Under the pieces are notes generated by a model. The model saw only the letters and a program-made list of their open reading frames with translations. It was not told where the DNA came from and did not search any database. The position numbers and the translations under genes were made by a program. Below, piece by piece: positions 11,722 to 26,120 of a stretch of 64,000 nucleotides of DNA. The stretch is taken from positions 361,788,639-361,852,638 of the forward strand of contig CM046879.1 in assembly GCA_025667525.1 (NCBI GenBank), given 5' to 3'. Source of the DNA: Glebionis coronaria (Eukaryota; Streptophyta; Magnoliopsida; Asterales; Asteraceae). Within the stretch, counting starts at the first letter, position 1. The number at the start of each line of letters is the position of its first letter.

Positions 11722-12472
11722 GCTTATTCTGCTTAAATCTGCTTATTAAGTGCTTAACTGCTTATTTGCATATCTGGGGCATATCTGGTAACTGTTTGGC
11801 TTATTGTGGCTTATTGTGTGAACCATTTTGTGATTTTATTGTTGCTATTGACTCCTTGTGATTCACTGATCACAAGGGTGCCTTTGTTTCCAATTGAATC
11901 AAACCAGAACTCTCATACAAGCTTGGTCAAATAGTCAAAGCAGTGGGAACTCCTTTCCCCTGCTAGTTGCCACTGATAGTGTAAATTTGGGGTCAGCTTA
12001 TCAATAAGCTATAATAGCTTATTTTAACCAGCAACAACTTTGTTTTTGTAATAGGTGCTCATATTTTGACCCATTTGTTCATACTGGAGCATTTGGGTGG
12101 TTGACTTTTAGGTTTGACTAGAAAACCAACTCCTTTGACTTTTACATAAGTTCATTTGTGCTTATTCTGGCTTATTGGTTGGGCTTATTGGATTATTGTT
12201 GATTGATATTGCTTATTGAGTCCATTTGAAAGCTTTTGCAAGTTGAATCAAGTCCTGACGTGCATTATTTCTCAGAAACGACTATTTTGTCGTTATGTGG
12301 ATTTTTGCTTTTCTATATTCTGGCTTATTGAGTGAGCTTTTTGGAAATTTCTTTTGACAGATCTCTTAAGCATCCTAAAAGAGGGCTGTGTGTCAAATTA
12401 GAGCTTATGGCATTAGCTAATGGCTTAATGGGCTGAAAAGCCCAATAAGAATAAGCATTGTGTTCAATAAGC
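11722..12472. repeat. Cluster of GCTTATT/AATAAGC words in A1 U5
   Basis: Eleven GCTTATT (11722, 11741, 11760, 11799, 11809, 12017, 12160, 12170, 12183, 12211, 12323) and three AATAAGC (12003, 12450, 12466) within 750 bases. The first three are exactly 19 bases apart. Extra partial matches (GGCTTA, GCTTAA) lie between. Confidence 0.75.
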
Positions 12473-13440
12473 TGTGATAAGCTCACATTCAGCTTTTGGG
12501 CCTTTAGAGTTTTGTTCTTAGAATTGAATTTTAAGTCAGATAGGTCTTTTCCAAGTCAATTGGGCCAAGTTTGACTTTTTGGGCCCAAAAGCCCATTTGT
12601 GTTGACTGAATTTGGATTTGGCCCATTTGAGGGCCCAATAGGGGTATTTTGGTAATTTCACTTTGATTTTCTGATTATTTAGGTTAAAATAAGCTAGTTT
12701 GCAAGTTTTTAGAATTTTTTATAATTTTTGGATTTTTAATATTATTTTAATATCATTTTATTATTATTTTTAAAATTTCACTTTTTCCAACTTTTTACAT
12801 TTTTCTTAGGTTAAATACATTAAAATAGGAATTTAGCAACTTTTAGAATAATTTTATCACTTATAGATTAATTTTTATAATTATTTTAAGTTTTAATAGT
12901 TTTTAAATCATTTTAAATAGTTTTTATTAGTTTTATAATTTCTAAAAATAGTTTTTAATCATTTTAGGTCATTTTAGAGGTTTTCCAATTGAAAAATCTT
13001 TATTTGGGCTTTTTGATAATTTATTTGATTTTTAGGGCTTTAATTAGCATTTAAAAATTGAATATTTAATTATTTAAAAGGTTTGAAAAAGTTTTGATCA
13101 TTGGTAAACTCTTAGTTTATTATTTTTTATTTTTGGTGAATTTTTGGTAATTTTTTGAATTTATTTTTATTTTTGTGATTTTTAAGGTTCTACGTTTTAA
13201 CTTTCTAGTAGTGATTTTTTTGGGTAATTTTTATTTTTACGTCTTCGTCATCTTCTTTTCTCATCCCCTTCTAAACCAATCATTAATCACAAACATTTAA
13301 CAAATTTCTCACACACATATACCTCCTTGGGAAACGAACTTGGAATCCATAAGGGTCATTAGTGTTGATTTTCCTAAATCATCACTCGATACTTACCACT
13401 TTTACGCCTTTTTCCTAAGAGGTGTAATTTACCACAACCA

Positions 13441-14153
13441 CTACCCGTTGTTGGTTATAGTAAGGTAACAATGTCATGCGGCTTATAATAATCCAAATAA
13501 CGAAATACTGCTATACGCACTAAATTACGATATATTGGCTGACTAGCAATACAGGGTCTTACTATTGATATTATGTTCGTGTTTTGGTTTTTCATAACCA
13601 TATTCATATAACGGTTTTTATTCAACTCTATACAACGTTATAAAACGTAGTGTATGATGTTTTTACGACAATGGCTCGTATAATGATTTTGAAGGCAAAA
13701 GCCTATAATATGATTTTTGATAAGGATTTGTATAAAATGACTTTGGCTATTTTATGGCCTATTACAAAGATTTGTACAAAACGATTTTCGGTAATAATTT
13801 TATACCGATGTTATATTGATGGATTTAATTAAAACTCTATGAATTCACTCGGCGTTTTCGCTGACTTTTTCTTTTAACATGTTTTATCTCAGGTACTTGA
13901 AGGTAATTCTCGGGAAGACAACAAAGAATTCATGGCCCGCACTTAAATAATAATTTCCTTTCAAATACTTTGTAAAACTGTATGAAATACTATGACTTGG
14001 GACCTATGTAAATTTGATATTTATGAATGGAAATGTTTTATTATTAAACGACGCGATTTTTATGCATTGTCTATGATGTGAGTAATGTGCTATCCCGTAA
14101 CACCAACGAGTCTTCCGCTGTATTGAATTGTGTAAAAATTTGGGGGTGTTACA
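13441..14153 (+). repeat. G2 5' LTR, 3' portion
   Basis: Closely matches 48638-49334 of G3, ending GGGGGTGTTACA. The 5' portion lies left of A1, outside the window. A1's target duplication may be CTACC (13441-13445), not verifiable here. Confidence 0.85.
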
Positions 14154-14156
14154 GTT

Positions 14157-14168
14157 TGGTATCAGAGC
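14157..14168 (+). other. G2 primer binding site, initiator Met tRNA type
   Basis: TGGTATCAGAGC lies three bases after the LTR end. It is the standard plant complement of initiator tRNA-Met. Confidence 0.85.
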
Positions 14169-14354
14169 TCTCGTTATAGAGAACGAAAGATTTCTAAAAC
14201 CAAGGTTTTGAATAAAACATTTCAAAATCTTTTAACTATAAACATTTTTTTTCTCAAAATGTCTAAAAATCTTTTGACTATAATGGTGCCGAAGAATTCC
14301 CGAGTTACCGACAAGGCCAGACTGAGAAGTGTTATTTTAATATATATAACTTGG

Positions 14355-16502
<2,148 letters not shown>

Positions 16503-16869
16503 TGTTAATCCCATTCAATCCATAACACAAGATTTAGAAGAGATATTTAGAGAGAGAAAGAGAAGAAAGTAGAGAGAGAAACAAGAGAGAATTTGGAAGG
16601 TTAATGTTTACTAGAGACAGAAAGTAAAATGAACCAACACCCTCTTCCACACATGGAAGAGGGTATATATACCCTTGGCTTTTGGGCCGTGGGTTTAAGA
16701 AACATGGGTCGGGCTTGGCTTTGTTTTGGGCTTACGCCCCTAACTTATACAATATTAGCTTAAAGTCCAAGCCCGGTTTTCCCGACTAACCTATTACAAT
16801 ACATGACCTTTTAACGACTAAGATGACCTATTACATTCTTGTTCGACTATATAAAATATAGGGCTAACA
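16503..16869 (-). repeat. C1 3' LTR (367 bp)
   Basis: Seven substitutions from 40201-40567. It carries TATATATA at 16664-16671, a possible TATA box on the minus strand. Confidence 0.92.
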
Positions 16870-16882
16870 ATCTCCCCCAATG
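16870..16882 (-). other. C1 polypurine tract
   Basis: Minus-strand CATTGGGGGAGAT abuts the LTR start. The equivalent tract is at 51052 in C3. Confidence 0.8.
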
Positions 16883-17504
16883 TATCGGTCATCTTAAAAA
16901 GCTTAAAAAGCATAAGATGATTGAGTGAATACATTTTTGTAGAGGAGATCTTCCTGCTTTGGTCTTGTATCTTGGTCTTGATCTTGTTTGTAACAGCTTT
17001 GTTCCTTCATGCTTTCGTGATCTTTATCTTGAGCCTTTGTCATTTGACTTTGAGTGCTTGAGATCTTCATCTGTACTCCTTGTGACTAAGATGACCTATT
17101 ACATTCTTACATTCTTAGATATCTTGATTATCGCCATCTTGTGCTCTTGTGACTTTTGAATCGACATCGGTATCACAGCTACGCCACCTTCTTGATATGC
17201 AGCAACATATATAGATACGGATAAAATGGCTTTGAACATTTCATCCTAACTCGGTAGTGTTTTACCTCCGGTCGTTGAAGACCGTTAAACAGTATTAAAT
17301 ACCGTACCTGTGATCAGGTAGATTCGATTAAGAACCTCCTTGACAGGGTTTCCCGGCGGTAGCAGCCAGTTCGCTTTACTCAATCGTCTCAAAGCAGACT
17401 GCGAACGTAAAGAGTGAATCATAAGGATAAATTATCCGTCTGATTAGAGTCGTCAATTCAGATTTCCTGGAACAAGTTTGATTCTAAAAGAATCGCACCA
17501 TTGT

Positions 17505-17868
17505 TGCTTTCCAGTTTGTCACAAGCTTGATTCATAGAGAATCTTGCGAGTTACCTACCGCAGTGCTGTTTGATGTTGACACTAGAAGGATTTCCATTCG
17601 TCACTGTGAACACTAAATAGTGTCACTCTGAATGTTCTGGCAAGATCACACGGATTTTGCGAAGAAACCTGGAATCAAGTTTGAATCAATTAAGAATCCA
17701 AACTTAGTTGCTTTCCAGTTATCACAAGTTTGATTCGTGTAGAATCGCACAAGTTACCTACCATGAGCTTGTTTGATGCTGGCTCAAGCAGGATTTCCAT
17801 CTTCATTGTGAATCGTATCACTCAGATGTTCTGGCAATATCACAAGGATAATGCGTAGGACTCGATTG
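17505..17868. repeat. Imperfect ~205-bp tandem duplication in C1 3' region
   Basis: Units begin TTGCTTTCCAGT at about 17506 and 17710. They share the order of GTTACCTACC, GTTTGATG, AGGATTTCCAT and CACTC..ATGTTCTGGCAA blocks. C3 has the same two-unit arrangement from about 51667 and 51872, so the duplication predates both copies. Confidence 0.75.
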
Positions 17869-19021
17869 TGTCCTAATGAGATGATAAATTGATCTCTTTT
17901 GGATCTAGACTCAATAAGTGCATTTTGGTAATCGGAGGCTGGAGCAGACTGCCACCTTTTCAATATTAAGTAACTCGGAGTGAGAAAGTCAATAGATACG
18001 TGTTGATCTCCGTGACAATGAGACAAGTTTCTTTTGAGAGAAACTAGAATGGCTGGGAAGGGTTGTGCATTGCATCACTGGGTCCATGATGACTTGTCTT
18101 CAATAGATGTATTGACCCAGTTTCTGCCTAAGTTGAATAGAATATTCAATTCCTTCAATGCTTACCAATACGTCATCATTAGCACCTTGTTGTGATTGTT
18201 CTAGTGCTAACTTAAGTAATTGGTCCGCATTCAGCTTCATTCAACTACATCTTTCCTAAGGACAACTATTTCTAGCTATGGAATGTCCTTGGGTAGATCC
18301 CTCCGGTTCTGGTTGGATCATAGGAAGTAGTTTCCTATCCTAAACCACCTTTTGACTCCATCGTTCCGTCGTGGATAGTATGTTGTTTTGGGTAAAGATC
18401 GTTACCATAAAACCATTGAAAATCATTCAAAGTGCTTGATAAAAATCAAAACTTTTAACACTTGAAAGTTTTACATTTCTGAAAAGCTACCACTACACAC
18501 ATGCATCGATATACGAAATAGTTTGGCATGTGAAGGAAAGAGTTGCACTTGAGTCTTTAAGATCACTTGTTGCGATATATTACATTTTAATCACATTTTC
18601 TCCCCTATCTCTAATATAAAAATATAATATTAGAGATACCAATAGATTAAAATAAGACAATTTCCGAAAAATCGACGGGAGAGAAACATTTGTGCACGCA
18701 TGAATCATGGGACTTTTTCAGTCGGGATGCGTTGGATACATAAAATATGACAATTTTAGAGATGTACCCAACAACATTAAAAGGCTTGATTTTAAAACGC
18801 TCCCCCTCAAAAATTGATCAAAATAACATATGACAATTTTGAGATAATAAAAACCACTTATGAGGAAGGGAGTGTTGAACACACAATTTTGAAAGATTTA
18901 GAAAAACCTTTTGAGAAATTCTTGAAAAATTGTGTTCAACGGTTTTAAAATAATCAGAATAGAAGACTTCTCTTCTATTGATTGGGGAAAGCGCACTGAA
19001 ACGTACACTCCCCTTTCGGGT

Positions 19022-19319
19022 TCGTTTTTCATGAGCTCAAAACTTTGATTGTTTTGTAACTAGCTCATGACCGAGAAAAATAAATTTCCCGTTGTAAAGG
19101 ATAAGTTATCATCCGTGATAAACTTTCCTTAAGTTGAAGTTCGAGTTCTAAGCTGACATTTACTTAGAAATCGTTTTTCATGAACTTAAAAACTTTGAAT
19201 GTTTTTTTGAGAAGCTCATGACCGAGAAATATGAATTTCTCGTTGAGAAGGATAAGTTATCGTCCGAGATAAACTTTCCTTAGTTGAGGTTCGAGTTCTA
19301 AGCTGTGATGCGCCTAGAA
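19022..19319. repeat. ~150-bp tandem duplication in C1 3' region
   Basis: Two units start at TCGTTTTTCATGA (about 19022 and 19172). Each contains AGCTCATGACCGAGAAA and GGATAAGTTATC, then AACTTTCCTTA and GTTCGAGTTCTAAGCTG. Confidence 0.8.
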
Positions 19320-19336
19320 GTCATTATGAGAGAATA

Positions 19337-19799
19337 TCAAGCAGCTTCATTTGCCAAAACCTCCAAGTATTCTGGAGTCATATACTTCATACCAAGACGG
19401 CCAACGAGATACGCAAACCTATCTTTTGATAGAGCTTTTGTAAACAAGTCTGCCAGCTGGTACTCAGTTCTGAAAAAGTATAATTCCACGATGCCGCGTT
19501 CCACTTGTTCCTTGATGAAGTGATATCTGACATCGATGTGCTTGGTGCGGGAGTGTTGAACCGGATTGCAAGATATGGCTATGGCCGACTTTGAGTCACA
19601 ATACATAGGTATTTTATCAAAGTGGAAGCCATAATCCGTGAGTTGAGTTCTCATCTAGAGGACTTGAGCACAACCCGCAGATAGAGCCACATATTCTGCT
19701 TCAGCTGATGAGAGCGAAGTGCAATCCTGCTTCTTTGACGACCAGCAGACAAGCTTGTCTTCCCCTAGAAATTGTATGCTACCAGAAGTGATTTTACGA
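19337..19799 (-). pseudogene. pol: C1 RNase H segment of pol
   Basis: The last 105 codons (19654-19337) include [20 protein letters not shown] and the [16 protein letters not shown] block, the conserved end of copia RNase H. Upstream, a stop at 19655-19657 and a frameshift near 19800 separate it from RT. The intervening sequence still encodes the SSAEAEYVA-type block. It would remove the RNA strand during cDNA synthesis. Confidence 0.87.
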
Positions 19800-22700
19800 C
19801 TATAGACAACCTGCATGATCAGAATCTGAAAAAGCCGTTAGATGAAAACCGGTTTCCCTCGGATACCAGAGTCCCATGTGAATGGTATTCTTAAGGTACC
19901 GAAAGATCCGTTTAACCTCTTTGAGGTGCTTTTGAGTAGGTCTAGCTTGATATCGTGCACAATAGCACGTGTCATGATGAATATCAGGCCTGCTGGCTGT
20001 AAGGTACATAAGTGACCCGGTCATACTGCGATATCGCGTATGATCTACGGGATATGAGTACAAGTCAGCGTCTAGGGATGTGGTCGACAATGGTGTACCA
20101 ACGCGAGCACATGAGGTCATACCATGCTTTTTAAGTATCTCTTGAGCATACTTAGCTTGGTTAATGAAGATACCACGTGGGGATTGATGAATCTGGAGGC
20201 CTAAAAAGAATTTTAGCTCCCCCATCATTGACATTTCAAATCTGCTGTGCATTAATTTTTCAAAACGTTTTGAAAGTTTTGGGTTCGTAGAACCAAAAAT
20301 AATGTCATCAACATAAACTTGCACCAGCATTATGTCATCCCCATATTTATTAGTAAAGAGAGTAGGATCAATAGAGCCTTCGGAGAATCCTTTGGATACC
20401 AAGAAGTTTGAAAGTTCTTCGTACCATGCCCTTGGATCTTGTTTAAGTCCATATACAGCCTTCTTTAGACGACAGACTTTGTCAGGATGATGAGGATCGA
20501 TGAATCCTTCCGGCTGATTCACATACACTTCTTCCTTCAAATGACCGTTGAGAAAAGCATTTTTAACGTCCATCTGAAAAACCGTGAAGCCCTTATGTGC
20601 AGCATAAGCAAGGAATATCCTGACAGCTTCCAAACGAGCAACTGGAGCGAATGATTCATCGAAATCTATGCCTTCTTGTTGACGGTATCCCTTAACCACA
20701 AGACGAGATTTGTTTTTGATGATGGTTTGTTCTTCATCCAGTTTGTTTTTCCGGATCCATTTGAAATCTAAAATTGACATTCCATAGGGTCGGTCAACAA
20801 GTTCCCAAACATTTAGGCATTCAAACTGATGAATTTCTTCTTGCATTGATTCAATCCACGCATGATCAGTCATGGCTTGTTTGATGTTTGTAGGTACAGT
20901 TGAACTCACGGTGAGTGCATACATACACACATCACCATCGGTTTCGAGTTGTCTGCGTGTTCGAACCGGTTGTGAAGGATTTCCAATGACTTGCTCCAGT
21001 GGATGATCACGTGTCCAATGGTGAGTGGATTGATATGGTTGGTAGAATGTATGCATGTTAGACGGATCAACATGTTGAGTAGAAGACTCTCCGACTTCGT
21101 GTACCGGTGTACCGAACGGATTGATAAATTCTTCATCGTCAGGTTGTGCATCGACTGCTTGATTGTTGTTACCTCCTTCAGCATTGACGGTTGGTGATGT
21201 TGGTTGTATGACAGTTTCTTGAGTTTGTTGAGTATCCACTAGAATTGTCTCTTGAGCAACTGTTGCTGAAGTAGATGCATTTGTGTCTTGTTGATTGTGT
21301 ACGGGTGCATCAATAGTGTTGACAGCGGAAGGCTTTGACACAACTTGATTGTTTCCATAGTAATATTCATCAAACATTGGATCATATAAATCAACCAACT
21401 CAATCATATGTGTCGTATCCGTCGAGTCTGCTGTAGGAGTACTTTGTTGACATTCTTGCACGGGACGTACACTGTTTTGTGTAGGTGCCATCGCTGGACA
21501 ATGAGGTGCGGGACTTGAGCTGTTGTGATCAAGTACCATTTGTGGCAATTCGTCAAAGTTCACATGAATTGTTTCGACAATGATCTTTGTTCTCTTGTTA
21601 TAGACCAGATATCCTTTCGACAATGTAGCATACCCCACAAAAATACATGCATCACCTTTTTCTTTCATCTTGTCGAGATTCTCACCGTCTTTAAGGATGT
21701 AGCATAAAGATCCAAATACGTTAATGAATTTTACAGTAGCTTTCCTGCCATTGATGATGTGGTAAGGTGTCTTTTCATGTCTAGGGATGACGAGAGAACG
21801 ATTCTGAGTATAGCAGGCAGTTGCAATTGCTTCAGCCCAGAAGAATAGCGGTAATTTTGAAGAAGAAAGCATTGTTCGAGCAGCCTCAACCAAAGTACGG
21901 TTCCGTCTTTCGACAACGCCGTTTTGTTCAGGAGTTCGAGCAATAGACGTTTTATGTTTGATGCCTTCTTCTTGAAAGTAAGATTGCAAGTTCTTGTTCA
22001 AAAATTCAGTACCCCTATCCGTTCTTACGGTTAAGACTTGAGCTTGAAGATTGCGTTGTATCATCTTGAGAAAGTTTTTGAGAACCTCTGGTATTTCATC
22101 TTTGGACCTTAATAAGAAAGTCCATGTGTATCATGAGTAATCATCAACAATCACTAGAATATACTTTTTCTCGTTAATACTCTCTACACGCATGGGACCA
22201 CATAAATCCATGTGTAGAAGTTCCAATCGTCCTTTTGAGCTAGGGGTAGTCTTTGTTTTGAAAGACTTCCATTTTGCTTTCCCCAACTCACAAGAAGAAC
22301 AAAGATGGTCTTTGACGAATTTTAACTTAGGAAGACCGGTCACAATATCATTCTTCGAAAGCAAGTTGATGGTGTCAAAGTTAAGATGTGACAATCGTTG
22401 ATGCCATAACCATGCTTGAGATGATGAAGCTTTAGCCATTAAGCAAATTGGATTTGTTGAAGATGTGTCTTGAAGAGTTACTGTGTAGAGATTAGAACCA
22501 CGAGAACCTGTAAGAAGGTCATTCCTATCGTAGTCTCTAACATAGCAAGTAGATTTCCGAAAAGCCACTTCCAAATCCGCATCACAAAATTGACCAACCG
22601 AGAATAAATTGTGATTCAGTCCCTCGACGTAATAAACCCGTTTTATAGTGATATTCCCTTGAACCAAGTCTCCATATCCGAGTATCGGTGCAAATTGATC

Positions 22701-22922
22701 ATTTCCAAACCGTACCGTACCCAGAAACTTCTCCACGAAGTTAATGAGAAGCTTGAGATTACCCGTCATGTGCTTTGTGCACCCGTAGTCCATTATGAAT
22801 AGGATGAGTTCGACGAGCTGCAGAAGAATTAGAAGACAATGTAGCATTTGACAAATGGGAGCCCTTGATAGAAACGGGTTCCAAAATAGTAGGGGACCTA
22901 GATTGTAAAGGCAAGCTAACAT
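19800..22922 (-). pseudogene. pol: C1 protease-integrase-reverse transcriptase segment of pol
   Basis: Read from 22922 down. The copia protease site appears as MDYGCTKHMTG (22782-22790 encodes D-Y-G; the usual motif is DSG). Then come the GAG_pre-integrase block (WLWHQRLSHLNFDTINLL), the HHCC CSSCELGKAK, and the integrase core [20 protein letters not shown] and [11 protein letters not shown] with D, D and E present. RT follows with [11 protein letters not shown] and catalytic YVDD near 20308-20319. TGA at 22131-22133 interrupts the integrase core in frame, and the ORF ends by frameshift at 19800. The Ser to Tyr change in the protease probably kills it. Confidence 0.92.
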
Positions 22923-23745
22923 TCATAGACCCAATTAGAATGGGGGTTGTCTTAGGTACCCATTTGTATCCGGGTGGTGTAAATCTTGAATACCCCCGTG
23001 TACATGTCCTAATCATGTTCTCATAAAGCTTCTTTAACCTGCTATGTTTACGTAGAGTAGTGTATTCTAACGCACTTAGTTTCTTAAGTGGTTGCTCAGT
23101 GGATTGGTTCAAAGTTCTTGTGGGTTTACTAGTACTAGTGGGCATACGTATAGGCTTCCTAGTTCTAGTATTCACGCCATTATAATTAAGAGCACAAGCA
23201 TCATGATTGAAAGTACGAACACATTTGCCACATTCAACACAAACAAATTCAACATTCGAGGTCTTAGCATTTAAACTGTCATTACATGCAGTTACAGACG
23301 TTTTATTCTTAGAAAACTTAAAATTCCTACGGTGATCTTATACTTCATTCTTCTTCCCTTGACTATTGTTAGGCATGACTCTATCTTCAACTCTAGTGCT
23401 CTTAAGCTGTGGTCCGCTAACACTAGTAGTGGGATTTACTCCTGTAGAAGAAGACACACGTTGATTAGTTTTCCTAGTATTCTGAGGTAAGTGCGTTGTT
23501 CCAGTTTGAGTGGACCTAGTGTTCATCTTATACATTCCAGGTGCTATCACATTAGTGCTCTTATCATTTCCTATCTTAGGCAAAGTCTCTGGGGATTGTC
23601 CCAAAATAGATGATTTAGGGCATTTAACCGCATTCGGTTGACGAACGACGGATGGTTTACCCAAAACAGACTTTCCTTTCATTTTCTCAATGAGTTTTTG
23701 TAACTCACTTATGGCTATGTCCCTTTCTTTTAGCTGAGCTTTCAA
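22759..23745 (-). pseudogene. C1 Gag-Pol linker segment
   Basis: Two pieces in one frame, 23745-23338 and 23337-22759, separated by TAA at 23338-23340. The N-terminal piece continues the coiled coil (SELQKLIEKMKGKS) then becomes basic, Ser/Thr-rich and low complexity. The second has a CX2CGKC-like cysteine pair, basic repeats (TRTRKPIRMP) and the block TPPGYKWVPK that commonly precedes the protease in this family. The overlap with protease is a frameshift near 22795. Function unknown; probably the spacer between nucleocapsid and protease. Confidence 0.75.
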
Positions 23746-23750
23746 ATCAT

Positions 23751-26120
23751 TTATTTCGAAACTTTTTCATTTAATAGACGAAACGAAGAAGCTAACATTT
23801 CTTGACACTTTTTATGATTATGAGATTTTTCACCTTTTTGTGAAGCAAGTTCAAGAGAAATGGAGTGTTTCTCATGTTGAGAAAAACTTTTCGAAAGTTT
23901 ATTGTATGACTGAATTTGTTTTGAAAGCTCTACTTCAAGATTGCGACAATTTTCGTCCGATTTTGACACTAGACATGCTACATGACAATATTGATCAAGA
24001 TCAGTATACACACCAAGTATAGCATTCATATGGTCAGCATAAAAGTATTCCTTAGAAAGTCGATCAATTTCGTTAGAAAGTTGGTGTTCTTGTGTCTTTA
24101 ATTTAATTTGAATAAAATCAACTTCATCTTCAAGAGATTTGACATAGCTTAAATTAGTTAACATTTCCTCAGTGAGAGTTGTATAAAACATTTCCAAATT
24201 TTTTGAAATATCATCAATGGTTGGAACAATACATTGTTGAATGACGACTTCTACTTGTGGGTTAGGTTTAATATTCCAAATGGTATCCCTAGAAACTTTT
24301 TCATAGTCGACGACACCTTTGTACAAATTTAAAACCCCTTGTTTTATAAACTCAAATTGCTGAACACTTTTGCTTTTCTCATCCCATTTACGTTTTTCAT
24401 CCAAAATTCGCTTTTCTAACAAAATTGATTGCTTTTTGAAACTCCTTTTTAAAGAAACTTTCTTTTGTGGTTCATCACTTGGTGGTGGAACACTATTATA
24501 CATATTTTGTTCTTTTGAAAGTTCTTTTTGAGGGACAAACTTAATATAATTATCAGAATCAGAAAGGTTTATTAAATCACTTAAGTTTGATCGACTTTCT
24601 TCTTGTTGACGAATGATTTTGTCGCAGTCAGGGGAAAGCATAAGAGCAAGATTATCAACATAACAACTGATATCATAAAGAGCAGGCTTGGTACTTTGAG
24701 CTTTCTTGAGATATTCAGGCTTGACAAAACTCGTTTTCATATTTCTATTGAGCATATTCATAGTTTGAATAGACTGACCCGTTTTGTAAACAATGTTGTT
24801 TAACGTGTCGACTCTCTTTTCCAAAGCAAGAATTTTTTCAATATCCTTTTCTTCACGAGTTTTATAAAGCTCAGTTTGTTCTTTGTTAACCGACTCTAAT
24901 TCAGTAATTTGGAGTTTATGTAGCAGCAGTTGTTCTTCAAGTTCCGATATCTTCTGTTTTGACATATGAATTTCGTGTGTTACTTCAGAACAATATTGTT
25001 CGTTGAGCACCTTACGTTCATATACCAAACCATTAGCTATTGCAACCCGTCGATCAGCTTCTTTTACATAATCACACTTTTTAAGCTTGTCTATCTCCTC
25101 GGATAAGGATGTGTTTGCTTGCTTCAAACGTTTATTAGCCTCTTTGTTTTCCTCAGTTTCATGTTTTAAAGAATCAATAATAGACGCAAGCAAATCACGG
25201 TCCTCATCCGAGTCAGTATCCTGAACAGCTTTTCTGTCATCATTACACATATGCTGTGAATCCGTAGAGATATTGCTATCCTCCGTGTCCATTACATATG
25301 TGTCATTGATGCTTTCGGGTTGCTCAGGATGACGTCGTTCATTAGAAAACACATTATAGTTATCATGTGATGGTACCTTTTCAAGTGGCTCAGAACCATA
25401 GATGGGTCCAGAAGTATCTTCAGTCTCTGGGATCACTTCTTGAATCTTTTCCATGTACACATAATGTGCCTCTAACTCTTGATCATCGGCTTCATCATCA
25501 GTGTCATCACGCCAGTCAACTTCATCTGCTGTGAGTGGAATTCCTGCTTCTTCTTTCTTACACAACAACATCTTTTCCTTGTGATACCCTGAGTCCTTAA
25601 CCCGTTTTGGCTTCTTGCATTCCCTAGCCATGTGCCCAAATCCCTTGCAGTTGAAGCATTGAATCCCAGTCTTTTGCACAACCGGAGTGCCTACAGTGTC
25701 TCTAGCCCCAACTTGATTCGGCATACTCTGATTATCATATCTAGCATCACGATCATACCGAGGTGCATGATCAACTTCCTTATATCTTGCATTGGATGAT
25801 GATCTAAGGTTGTTGTTGGTAGGTTTGTAGATCTTCTTATAAGTTGTGGTGAGTAAAGACATGAGTTCTTCAATCTTCTTGTCCCTTGACGTTTGTTCAT
25901 CATCACTGTCTCCATCTGACTCGGTGTCATACTTTGGAGGTGGAGTGGGGACAATTGCTTTTGCTTTGTGTTTAGCAGCAACTAGAGCTTTGGTGGATGA
26001 GCTTGATGACTTCGAGGAATGAGTATGTGGTTGTTGACGAGGAACGGGTTTTGTTGAAGTAGCAGCCACAAAAGCAATAGAATTAGAAGACCGTTCTGCC
26101 TTTTCAGCCTTAGTTCATTC
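23751..26120 (-). pseudogene. gag: C1 Gag middle: nucleocapsid zinc knuckle and long coiled coil
   Basis: Open for about 770 codons in a different frame from the Gag N-terminus (shift near 26115). Ser/basic-rich start, then a CCHC knuckle CFNCKGFGHMAREC at 25617-25658 (CX2CX4HX4C) for RNA binding. An acidic stretch (DWRDDTDDEADDQELEAHY) follows. A very long Glu/Lys/Leu coiled coil runs from about 24950 to 23760. This extended coiled coil is characteristic of the SIRE-like elements I recall from Asteraceae. It ends by frameshift at 23751. Confidence 0.85.

Larger units (their letters stand above)
1..13440 (+). mobile_element. A1: Athila-type Ty3/gypsy retrotransposon, 5' end cut by window edge
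   Basis: The order seen is partial 5' LTR, tRNA-Asp-type primer site, gag, protease, RT, RNase H, integrase, long non-coding region, purine tract and 3' LTR. The Gag (Retrotrans_gag-like core), a DLGA-type protease and the absence of a chromodomain fit the Athila lineage. The first base of the window corresponds to base 12532 in the 3' LTR. About 3 kb of 5' LTR therefore lies outside. The two LTRs differ at about 9 positions plus one 2-base indel over about 907 bases (hand count), so the insertion is fairly recent. The 3' flank (13441 onward) matches 48638 onward in G3, so A1 sits inside a Tekay-type LTR. Coding is broken by two stops and two frameshifts. Confidence 0.93.
9491..13440 (+). repeat. 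A1 3' LTR, 3.95 kb
   Basis: Starts TGATGAGATGG after the purine tract and ends ACAACCA at 13440. The last 909 bases match the visible 5' LTR. A promoter-like TATA at 10547 and AATAAA at 10627 place R at roughly 10580-10650. U3 is then about 1.1 kb and U5 an unusually long 2.8 kb. Small ORFs inside (10030-10498, 11622-11861) show no protein family. Confidence 0.88.
16883..19336 (-). other. C1 3' non-coding region
   Basis: About 2.45 kb between RNase H stop and purine tract without a convincing ORF or envelope-like gene. It is shared with C3 (51065-53190), so it is a constant part of this family. It contains two internal duplications, listed separately. Confidence 0.75.

Noticed and set aside
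9491..12530. Possible host gene between A1 pol and the matching LTR ends
   Set aside because: The purine tract and TG start at 9491, TATA and AATAAA show this is LTR; only short ORFs are present.
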